A stretch of 64,000 nt of DNA from Acidobacteriota bacterium (GTDB lineage: Bacteria; Acidobacteriota; Blastocatellia; Pyrinomonadales; Pyrinomonadaceae): positions 806,001 through 870,000 of the forward strand of contig JAFDVK010000012.1 of NCBI GenBank assembly GCA_018269005.1. Reading direction: 5' to 3'. The position numbers and the translations under genes are program-made. The notes beneath the pieces were generated by a model. It worked only from the letters and a program-made list of their open reading frames with translations. It did not search any database and had not been told where the DNA came from. How positions within the stretch are numbered: the stretch's first letter is position 1; each line of letters begins with the position of its first letter. This document shows positions 56,875-64,000 of the stretch, one piece after another.

Positions 56875-58635
56875 ATGAGCGTTGAAGTCATTATGCCCCA
56901 GATGGGCGAGTCGATCACCGAAGGCACCGTTTCGAAATGGCTGAAGGCCGTTGGAGATAAGATCGAGAAGGATGAGCCGATCCTTGAGATCTCGACCGAT
57001 AAGGTCGATGCCGAGGTCCCGAGCCCTGCGGGCGGCATTTTGCTCGCGATCAACGTCCCCGAGGGCGAAACCGTCGAGGTCGGCACAGCCCTCGCTATTG
57101 TCGGACAGGCCGGTGAGGAAGCGGCTTCAACCTCAAATTCAGCTCCTGAGGCAGTTAGTGCCCCGGCGGCCGCTCCCGTCGAGGAAAAGACACCTGAACC
57201 AAGCCCGGCATCTGCTGAGGTTGCCGCGGCACCCGCTCCGGCAGTTTCGAGTGCCTCAAACGCTGGCGGCCCTTCGGTCGATGTCGTGATGCCGCAGATG
57301 GGCGAATCTATAACGGAAGGTACTGTGTCTAAATGGCTTAAGGCCGTTGGCGACAGCATCGATAAAGACGAGGCATTGCTCGAAATATCCACTGACAAGG
57401 TCGATGCAGAAGTTCCTTCGCCGGCAGCGGGGAAAGTGCTGTCGATCAATGTAAAAGAGGGCGAGACGGTCGAGGTCGGTTCGGTCCTCGCCGTCGTCGG
57501 AAATGCGTCGGGTTCCCCGGCCGCATCTCCTGAGCCTCCGGCAAAAGCGGAAGCTGTACCTCAGGAACCTTCTGCTCCACCTGCTCCACCGGCAGCGGCT
57601 CCTCAGCCGGTTGCTAAGGTTTCTGCGGCAGCCGCCACGGCCGGTAATGGGTCGGTCGATGACCTCCGCAGGGCAAAATCAAGCCCGCTTGTGCGAAATA
57701 TCGCAAAAGAGCATGGTGTTGACATCACACGCATTCCGGGCAGCGGCATCAGCGGCCGCGTTACCAAGAACGATATCCTGAGCTTTATCGAGACCGGGGC
57801 GGCTCTCCACCCTGAGGACTTGCTCGTAAAGGGTGCTCCTGCTTTCCCGAGTTCACAGTCTGCTCCTGCCGCAAAGGCTTCGGTCCCGGCAAAAGCGTCG
57901 ACATTCACGCCGGCTTCTGCACCGGTCTCAATGGACGATCGCGTCGAGAAGATGTCCGTGATGCGAAAGAAGATCGCGGAGCATATGACGTTCTCGAAGC
58001 AGACCTCGGCACACGTTACGAGCGTTTACGAGATCGATATGACGAACGTCGCGAAATTCCGCAAGGCACATCAGGCGGAATTTCAGGCGAAATACGGCAC
58101 GAAACTTACATTTATGCCGTTCATCTTCGAAGCGGTCGTGGCGGCGATCCGCGAGCACCGCATCGTAAATTCTCAGGTCAACGGAGACGAGATCATCTAC
58201 AAGGGCGATATCAACCTTGGGATGGCGGTCGCCCTTGATTGGGGCCTGATCGTGCCTGTAATAAAGGGTGCGGGCAATCTTTCGCTTGCGGAATTGGCAG
58301 TTACGGCGAACGATCTGGCAGATCGGGCACGTACGAAAAAACTTAATCCGGACGAGGTTCAGGGCGGGACGTTCACGATCACGAATCCGGGCGTATTTGG
58401 CGGGCTTTTCGGCACGCCGATCATAAATCAGCCTCAGGTTGCGATACTTTGTGTCGGAACCATCGAAAAACGCACAATAGTGATGACATCGGCGGATGGC
58501 GAAGATTTTATCGCTATACGTAATATGGCATACTTTGCGCTCACCTATGACCATCGTATCGTAGATGGTGCCGACGCAGAGAAGTTTCTCTCCTATTTGA
58601 AAAACTATCTTGAAAATGCCGAGTTTTCTGTTTAG
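56875..58635 (+). CDS. sucB: 2-oxoacid dehydrogenase E2 (dihydrolipoamide acyltransferase)
   Basis: A 586-residue protein. Two lipoyl domains near residues 1-80 and 135-215 each contain EISTDKVDAEVPSPA with the lipoylated Lys. The E3/E1-binding domain (SPLVRNIAKEHGVDITRIPGSG) lies near 265-300. The catalytic domain ends with TYDHRIVDGADAEKFLSYLK, whose His and Asp are catalytic. The GESITEGTVSKW signature is typical of the 2-oxoglutarate/branched-chain E2 group, so sucB is the best guess; E2 of pyruvate dehydrogenase is possible. E1 is not adjacent. Confidence 0.85.
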   Translation: MSVEVIMPQMGESITEGTVSKWLKAVGDKIEKDEPILEISTDKVDAEVPSPAGGILLAINVPEGETVEVGTALAIVGQAGEEAASTSNSAPEAVSAPAAAPVEEKTPEPSPASAEVAAAPAPAVSSASNAGGPSVDVVMPQMGESITEGTVSKWLKAVGDSIDKDEALLEISTDKVDAEVPSPAAGKVLSINVKEGETVEVGSVLAVVGNASGSPAASPEPPAKAEAVPQEPSAPPAPPAAAPQPVAKVSAAAATAGNGSVDDLRRAKSSPLVRNIAKEHGVDITRIPGSGISGRVTKNDILSFIETGAALHPEDLLVKGAPAFPSSQSAPAAKASVPAKASTFTPASAPVSMDDRVEKMSVMRKKIAEHMTFSKQTSAHVTSVYEIDMTNVAKFRKAHQAEFQAKYGTKLTFMPFIFEAVVAAIREHRIVNSQVNGDEIIYKGDINLGMAVALDWGLIVPVIKGAGNLSLAELAVTANDLADRARTKKLNPDEVQGGTFTITNPGVFGGLFGTPIINQPQVAILCVGTIEKRTIVMTSADGEDFIAIRNMAYFALTYDHRIVDGADAEKFLSYLKNYLENAEFSV

Positions 58636-58841
58636 AGATCTTGGAAAAAAAAGATTGAGTCGGTCGAAAAGTTAATGGTATATTCTGTGTTTAACGCGGG
58701 TTTTGCGCTGTATTAGGGATATATTCCCTTAACTTTTTGAATTCGACCGGGATCTTTTTACAACCCGGCCCGCGGGAAGAGGCGTCAAAGCCGACAACTC
58801 CCCGTAGTAAATTTTAGGATACGGAAACTGGAGGAGTATTA

Positions 58842-59819
58842 ATGTTTAAGAGAATTTTAGCAACCGGGCTTCTGTTGGCGTTTGCCGCTGTTGGTGCCTT
58901 TGCTCAGGAAGCACAGGTTCGCAACCTTGCAGGCGGTCAGAAGTATGAGATCAAAGGCGTGATCGTTCAGGTGGAAGATGCCAATACGTTCGTCGTCCGC
59001 GACGGTGTCGGCGTGAACACTCGTGTGGTCGTGTCGCCTAATACGAGCATCAAGAACAATAGCTTTTGGGGCGGCGACAGGTTTCCGTCCTCGGCTCTCG
59101 TCCGCGGCCTGAATCTGAAGGTCGAGGGCGTTGGCGATAGCTCGGGTGCATTGTCGGCAAGCAAGATACGCTTCGATAAGAGCAACTTGCTGACCGCACA
59201 GTCGATCGATGCTCGTGTATCACCGGCGGAAGCCCGCATCACGGCTACCGAACAGAACGCACAGCGTCTTTCGGGCCAGATCGATGAGCTGATGGCGATC
59301 TCGAACGCTGCGAAGGGCGGTGCGAAGGCAGCACAGGAGACCGCTGATGCCGCAGTTGCGGGCGTTAACGCCACGAACAAGCGCATCTCTGATCTTGATG
59401 ACTATGTTGTTCAGTCAACGGCGACAGTAAACTTCAGGGTGAACAGTTCGGTTCTTTCCGCAGATGGAAAGGCCGCTCTCGATGAAGTTGCGAACGCCGC
59501 ACGGAGCCTGAAAGGTTACACGATCGAGGTTACCGGCTTTGCGTCATCGGACGGCAGCACTGCGAAGAACAAAGTTCTGAGCCAGCGTCGTGCACAGGCG
59601 GTTATCGACTACTTGGTCGAGAACGGCAACGTTCCGCTCCGTCGCATCGGCACTTCGTATGGTTTTGGCGAACTTCAGGCTGTTGCCGATAACTCGACCC
59701 GCGAAGGCCGCGAACAGAATCGCCGCGTCGAGGTCAAGCTTCTCGTCAGCCGCGGTATCAACACGAATGTTGAGGTGAAGTCGGCAGCGACAGATACGCC
59801 GACTCCTGACAACGAGTAA
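58842..59819 (+). CDS. OmpA-family envelope protein
   Basis: A strong GGAGGAG site precedes ATG 58842. 325 residues with a signal peptide (to about AFAQ, residue 21). A DUF5666-like beta domain follows (YEIKGVIVQVEDANTFVVRDG), then an alanine-rich coiled-coil linker near 125-180. The OmpA C-terminal peptidoglycan-binding domain ends the chain (VTGFASSDGSTAKNKVLSQRRAQAVIDYL). It likely links the outer membrane to peptidoglycan. The gap before it (58636-58841) shows only a leader. Confidence 0.85.
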   Translation: MFKRILATGLLLAFAAVGAFAQEAQVRNLAGGQKYEIKGVIVQVEDANTFVVRDGVGVNTRVVVSPNTSIKNNSFWGGDRFPSSALVRGLNLKVEGVGDSSGALSASKIRFDKSNLLTAQSIDARVSPAEARITATEQNAQRLSGQIDELMAISNAAKGGAKAAQETADAAVAGVNATNKRISDLDDYVVQSTATVNFRVNSSVLSADGKAALDEVANAARSLKGYTIEVTGFASSDGSTAKNKVLSQRRAQAVIDYLVENGNVPLRRIGTSYGFGELQAVADNSTREGREQNRRVEVKLLVSRGINTNVEVKSAATDTPTPDNE

Positions 59820-59926
59820 GCTTCGCAAACACTAACAGCGTTGACGGGATGCCGAGAGCCAGCAACATCACCTCGGCCTTTCGTCAACGCTTTCTTTTTC
59901 TCCTCGTTCTTTTTTGCCCCAAGACG

Positions 59927-61048
59927 ATGAATCATCTTTCCGCACGGATCCTATTCGCAGTTTCAGCCATCTTCTTGGTCTTTGCCGCTGTCTCCTTTGC
60001 TCAAACGCCAAGCCCGACGCCAACTCCGCTGCCGACCGACGATGGTGACGTCATCAAGGTCGAATCGCGGCTTATTGTTGTGCCTGCGGCGGTTACGAAT
60101 TCGGCAGGAGATCCGGTTCTTGGGTTGACGAAGACGAGTTTTAAGGTGCTCGAAGCGGGAAAGCCTCAGACGATCGAGGCTGTGAGTTCGGCGGACCAGG
60201 TTCCGCTCGAGATCGCGTTGCTCTTCGACGTTTCGGCGACGACGAGCCCAATGTACAAATTTCAGCAGGAGACGGCAGCAAAATTCCTGCAGAAAGTGAT
60301 GCGGGCCGAAGATCGTGCGACCGTGTTCTCGATCGGTGACCGTCCGCTGATGATACACGGACGCGATACGGCCGAGGCTTCGGCGGCAGCAATAAGGTCC
60401 ATTCAGCCGTCGAAACAATACACGGCATTTTTTGATACGGTCGTCGCCGCTGTGGATTATTTGAAACGTTATGCGCCGGAAACCTCGCGGCGTGTGATCG
60501 TAGTGATCTCGGACGGCGAAGACACGTACAGCGACCGCATCGCAAAAGCGACACAGGATCTTTACCGCACCATCGGAAAGAAGATCGATTCGATCGACTC
60601 AAAAACGCTCCGGCGAATGACGGCCGAGGCGAACGAGCAGGCTGCTAAGAAGGAGCGTGCACGCGTTCTGAAGATCCTGCAGGATGCCGACACGGTCTTT
60701 TATTCGATCAACCCGGGCGGGAGTTCGTATCAGCTGAATACGATCAGCGTGTTCGGGCAGGAGAATATGGCCCGATTTGCGGGCGAGACCGGCGGGACGG
60801 CATTTCTGCCAAAATTCCAACCGATCGATACGAACGACGGGCTCGCGAACGAGCTGAATATGAAGCGTAATGCTCAGACCCTCGACCGCATCTTTACGCA
60901 GCTCACGAACGAGCTTCGTTCCCAGTACCTCATACAGTTCTATTCGGAAGCAGAGTTTCCGCAGGGAAGTTTCGTCAAGCTGAACGTCACGCTTACAGAG
61001 CCGGCAGGGAGATCGCTGCGGGCCCGGCAAGGCTATTTCGTAAAGTAG
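59927..61048 (+). CDS. Secreted VWFA-domain protein, Acidobacteria type
   Basis: ATG 59927 (MNHLSARILFAVSAIF) gives a signal peptide; a longer frame adds a second improbable leader. 373 residues. After a short PTP linker comes VLGLTKTSFKVLEAGKPQTI, the typical lead-in, and then a VWA domain with the MIDAS-like loop LLFDVSATTS near residue 105 and VVISDGEDTYSD near 195. This domain pairing is characteristic of Acidobacteria ('VWFA-related Acidobacterial domain'), supporting the taxonomic guess. The ligand is unknown. Confidence 0.8.
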   Translation: MNHLSARILFAVSAIFLVFAAVSFAQTPSPTPTPLPTDDGDVIKVESRLIVVPAAVTNSAGDPVLGLTKTSFKVLEAGKPQTIEAVSSADQVPLEIALLFDVSATTSPMYKFQQETAAKFLQKVMRAEDRATVFSIGDRPLMIHGRDTAEASAAAIRSIQPSKQYTAFFDTVVAAVDYLKRYAPETSRRVIVVISDGEDTYSDRIAKATQDLYRTIGKKIDSIDSKTLRRMTAEANEQAAKKERARVLKILQDADTVFYSINPGGSSYQLNTISVFGQENMARFAGETGGTAFLPKFQPIDTNDGLANELNMKRNAQTLDRIFTQLTNELRSQYLIQFYSEAEFPQGSFVKLNVTLTEPAGRSLRARQGYFVK

Positions 61049-61051
61049 CCG

Positions 61052-61621
61052 CTAGGTCCGGTCCGCTTTCGGCACCATTTTTCCCATCAAACGTGTGGGT
61101 TGATCCTCAGTTTCTTGAGGTCTTTCCGGAGCGCCGCCGTTCCCGGTCTTGTCCTTTTTCGGGATATTCGGGGACATAGCACCCATTATCGGCGGCGGAG
61201 CGGTCTTCTTAATCGGGGTTGGCGTCGGCGTTGAGATCGGTCTCATCTCGCCGACCATTGCGGGTTCGCTCCGTTTTGCGAAGATCGCAACTGCAAAAAG
61301 CCCCGCCATCAATGTCGCGATAAGCGAAGCAAATGCGGTCGCCATTCTTCGGGTGCGCCGCTTGAATTTTTCCCAGCCGACAGGGCAATCCTGCGTGATC
61401 ACCGTACCGTCAGGGCGTGCGAAATATCGTATGCAGACGCGGCCTTCTGCCGCGGTCACAAAATTTTCAGCTTCATCCCGCGACATCGCGGAAAGATTGT
61501 AAACATTGAGTTTACAGTCGCCGCAAAACCGCTTTCGCTCGTCGCCGAACATCTGTTCCCAGTCTGCCGAACACGGGCTCGCGATACGTACATTGCCAAG
61601 CGGATTATCGAATTTACTCAT
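61052..61621 (-). CDS. Membrane protein with N-terminal cysteine-rich domain, unknown function
   Basis: A 189-residue protein. The first 85 residues hold ASPCSADWEQMFGDERKRFCGDCKLNVYNLS and EGRVCIRYFARPDGTVITQDC, a conserved Cys pattern seen in several Acidobacteria proteins and probably a metal or redox site facing the cytoplasm. A membrane helix follows (about 93-115) and a Pro/Thr-rich tail. It is convergent with the VWA gene and the two are separated by 3 bases. Confidence 0.65.
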   Translation of the reverse strand: MSKFDNPLGNVRIASPCSADWEQMFGDERKRFCGDCKLNVYNLSAMSRDEAENFVTAAEGRVCIRYFARPDGTVITQDCPVGWEKFKRRTRRMATAFASLIATLMAGLFAVAIFAKRSEPAMVGEMRPISTPTPTPIKKTAPPPIMGAMSPNIPKKDKTGNGGAPERPQETEDQPTRLMGKMVPKADRT

Positions 61622-61704
61622 AAAAGCTCCGTTTCATTTAGTAAAAGGCTCTTGCCCTCATGCCTAAATGAACGGAGCTTCGCAGGACTTCTTGCAGAAA
61701 AAAG

Positions 61705-62469
61705 CTATTCGATCTCGAATCGTGCAGTTATGACGAATCTCACCTTAGTCGCCGTGAATCCAAGCGATGCGGAGTCGTTCGCGTCATCCGATGAATCGCC
61801 CTTCGATCCGGACTTTCCAATAAGCTTGAACGGCGTGTTGTTGTTGGAGTTAAGGACGCCGCTGCGAAAGTTGCTCACTTCCTGGCCGTCGATCACCCAC
61901 GAATTTGTGGATTCTTCACCTTCCTTGATGCTGATGGCCTTGCCGACCTTTTCACCAATGGCGTTCAGCAGGTATTCAGCTTTTGCCTTTGCGGCCTTTA
62001 TCGCCTCGATCTTAACTTCGCGACGTATTTCGGTCATCCGTGAATTGTCGGTGTCGATCAGGTCGAGCTTATAAACATTCAGGCGGTCCACAAGATCCTG
62101 AAGCGGCAAGATCTTATTAAGATCTCGAACCTTCAGTCGATAATCTTTAGTAGCAAGGACATCCTTGAGTTTTTTCTGGCGAAAGAAGGTCGCTGAAATA
62201 TCGAAGACCGAAAGATCTTTGGCAACATCGATACCGAGCTTTCGGAGTTCATCACGAAGCGCCGCTTCTTGGGCCTCGATCGTGATCTTTTCCTTCTTTT
62301 CGAGGCGCTCGGCAAGCGTGATCTTAAAAGTAAACTCGTCCGGTATGACCATCTGCTCGGCCGAGCCCGACACATCGATCACACGCCTTTCGGGCTGGCT
62401 TGTTGTTTGAGCATATACACCGCCCACGAACAGGCAAAGTATTATCGACAGGGAAATCAGGTTCTTCAT
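61705..62469 (-). CDS. SIMPL-domain (DUF541) secreted protein
   Basis: ATG 62469 (MKNLISLSIILCLFVGGVYA) gives a signal peptide of 20 residues. 254 residues. The SIMPL domain is seen from VIDVSGSAEQMVIPDEFTFKITLAER to the end (ARFEIE). E. coli YggE is the model of this family; it is linked to oxidative stress, but the mechanism is unknown. The gene is 83 bases upstream of, and in the same direction as, the membrane protein at 61052. Confidence 0.85.
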   Translation of the reverse strand: MKNLISLSIILCLFVGGVYAQTTSQPERRVIDVSGSAEQMVIPDEFTFKITLAERLEKKEKITIEAQEAALRDELRKLGIDVAKDLSVFDISATFFRQKKLKDVLATKDYRLKVRDLNKILPLQDLVDRLNVYKLDLIDTDNSRMTEIRREVKIEAIKAAKAKAEYLLNAIGEKVGKAISIKEGEESTNSWVIDGQEVSNFRSGVLNSNNNTPFKLIGKSGSKGDSSDDANDSASLGFTATKVRFVITARFEIE

Positions 62470-62574
62470 AATTGGTTCTCCAAGATGATTTCTAAAACAT
62501 TTTTCGTTAGTTGCAGCAAAATGCCGATCGGATGCACGATGCCACACGTGAATGCCCAGGCCAGGCGGTCAGAT

Positions 62575-63430
62575 GTCAGAACCGCCTGCTCCCCTCCTGC
62601 CCGAGGAGGGGTGGCCGAAGGCCGGGGTGGAGGGAGCAGCGGGCGGTCAGCATTTCGCGACCAAGACGCGGCGCTAACGGCTGATAGCTAACAGCTGAAA
62701 GCTGTATTTAACCGATCCGTTCTTTTGCCGACTTTGCGGATGGTGGCCGAGGCCCTTGGCGGATCGACGCTCGCGAACCGCCCGTGCGTCGCATTGTAGT
62801 ACGTCCGGTCAGAACCGCGAGCGACGGCTTTGGTACTGGGGGTGTCTATGACCCCAGAACCGACCGGGTTTTTATCGTTCCACATTCCCCACTCCGCACT
62901 CGTCATTCGGCCGTCTTTCTCGTAGCCCGTGTAGTCCTTGCGCGTCGCACCGGCGAAATTCTGCATCTTACCCATTCTCTTGCGGCTTGCCGCATCGCAG
63001 TGCGGTCGGGCTCGCCCGACCGATGAGCGTGCACCGACCCTTCTGGAGGCGGCTTGCCGCCGACAATGACTTCGCATAGCCACGTCGTTTACGGCGTGGC
63101 GTCAGGATGGAATATGCTGACTCGGAGGCGGCTTGCCGCCGACAAGATCCTGTCGCTCCTAACGGAGCTCCATCGATCTATTTTGCGACGGGTTCCCAGG
63201 GTGGCGGCCGAGACGGCCTTACCCTGGGCTATTATCTCGCGTCCCCTACGGGGACATTAGCGACCGTTGGTTTTAGCCTAGCCACGTGCCTTCAGGGCGT
63301 GGTCATCGTCGCTCTATTTGATCTCGGAGGCGGCTTGCCGCCGACGTGTCTGTCGTGCGCTAACGCACACTCCGAATAGTATTAAATTACCGCTCACGTG
63401 CTACAAACATTCCGCTCCTGCCGGAGCTAA
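62575..63430. repeat. Repeat cluster 5
   Basis: Gene-free apart from an RHS relic. It contains a second copy of the nested CCCCTCC-in-GTCAGAACC element (62575-62650), a GTCAGAACCGCGAGCG element at 62808, and GGAGGCGGCTTGCCGCCGACA units near 63044, 63121 and 63326. CCACG hairpins lie at 63080-63099 and 63282-63302. 63192-63259 is an inverted near-copy of the 8596-8656 block. Confidence 0.75.
62688..62966 (-). pseudogene. RHS-repeat core relic with an inserted repeat
   Basis: On the minus strand, MQNFAGATRKDYTGYEKDG and then TYYNATHGRFASVDPPRASAT reproduce the RHS-associated core motif. Between them, in place of the short usual segment (ESGLDFAQAR type), is a non-RHS stretch, about 62808-62915. 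That stretch starts with the GTCAGAACCGCGAGCG repeat end. The frame stays open. No complete RHS gene is present; this is a decayed tail of one. Confidence 0.7.
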
Positions 63431-63530
63431 GCACCGCCCACACGCTGCACCGACACCGCCTCTTCGCCAAACGCCATAAAATCCCTGCGGTTCACCACCG
63501 CCCCAAGCTCATTCGTCGTCAGTTAGTGCA

Positions 63531-63986
63531 CTACTGATCCTTCATTGATGTCAATCTTTTCTGGACCCACTCTGGATGTGCTAGCCGCTCATCTACGGCT
63601 CCTGTTAAAAGCGATTCGAACACGCCATCGCCATCCTCATCTCTGATGCGCACTAGTATTGTTGAGCCGGTCGCGTCTGCAGAACCTTGCGCAAGATTCA
63701 GCATAAGTGAAAACGGGATATTATCGACTTCCGAAACAGTAATTTCCGTGACCAACGTCTCCGGGCCAAAGATCTGCGGCCTTTCACAGAAGGTAAGGAA
63801 TCTTGGATTGACGTCCAAAGGACAAGCGAGTCCGGCACGCAGGTTTTTCTTTGGCGTGAATCTTGATACGGTTATTCGATCCCATTTGTCATTGGATCTG
63901 CTCGGCTGCTTTTCAATATAAGAGGCTCGAAGAAAGCGAAACCATCCTGTTGCCTTTATAATTCGCCTATCGAAATTGTGCGGCAT
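63531..63986 (-). CDS. Hypothetical protein, probably 5' partial
   Basis: The frame is open to the window's right edge, so the true start may lie further right; the ATG shown is at 63986. At least 151 residues. It contains a calcium-loop-like VRIRDEDGDGVFESL near residue 112. No domain is recognised. Confidence 0.5.
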   Translation of the reverse strand: MPHNFDRRIIKATGWFRFLRASYIEKQPSRSNDKWDRITVSRFTPKKNLRAGLACPLDVNPRFLTFCERPQIFGPETLVTEITVSEVDNIPFSLMLNLAQGSADATGSTILVRIRDEDGDGVFESLLTGAVDERLAHPEWVQKRLTSMKDQ

Positions 63987-64000
63987 TGCCGATGACGTTG

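Overview
The window reads as chromosomal DNA of an Acidobacteriota bacterium, most likely class Blastocatellia. The basis is indirect: a secreted von Willebrand A protein of the type typical of Acidobacteria, many secreted FG-GAP and beta-propeller proteins, winged-helix regulators fused through a membrane segment to TPR or propeller domains, a GYF_2 membrane protein pair, and moderate-to-high GC. No rRNA, tRNA, complete insertion sequence or prophage was seen. Assignment below class level is not possible from this sequence alone.

Layout. 1-7.9 kb: DNA repair and periplasmic housekeeping (partial 8-oxoG glycosylase, TPR/aspartyl protease, orphan PIN nuclease, HtrA protease, inositol-phosphatase-like enzyme, SbcD-like nuclease). 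7.9-9.1 kb: a gene-free cluster of short repeats. 9.1-12.7 kb: two secreted nucleases in tandem. 12.7-23.4 kb: mostly minus-strand housekeeping (acpS, pgeF facing away, DsbD-N-like protein, rlmN, sugar-nucleotide epimerase, RDD protein, sigma/anti-sigma pair, alpha/beta hydrolase, fumC). 23.5-28.1 kb: two sensor-like winged-helix regulators with almost identical DNA-binding ends and promoters. 28.2-39.8 kb: a plus-strand island of secreted or surface proteins with internal duplications. 39.9-42.8 kb: a rhodanese/persulfide operon with its divergent ArsR regulator and a previously unannotated tiny membrane ORF whose in-frame UGA is followed by a SECIS-like hairpin. 43-52.7 kb: methyltransferase, lipoamide dehydrogenase, a DUF4160/DUF2442 module with a frameshift, serA, an SDR epimerase, a BNR/YCF48-like protein, nhaA. 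53-55 kb: an S9 peptidase. 55.2-56.9 kb: a second large repeat cluster. 56.9-62.5 kb: 2-oxoacid dehydrogenase E2, OmpA-like protein, VWA protein, SIMPL protein. 62.5-63.5 kb: a third repeat cluster over an RHS-core relic. The last gene runs off the right edge.

How parts work together. The E2 component at 56.9 kb and the E3 at 43.8 kb probably serve the same 2-oxoacid dehydrogenase complex, and fumC is in the same cycle. The rhodanese operon probably handles persulfide or sulfide under ArsR control. The two nucleases probably digest extracellular DNA. The sigma factor and its downstream zinc-finger anti-sigma factor form a regulatory pair.

The most interesting items are the candidate selenoprotein in the rhodanese operon, the family of interlocking hairpin repeats scattered over at least five sites (with one inserted inside another and one inside an RHS relic), and the duplicated regulator promoter with an orphan third copy.
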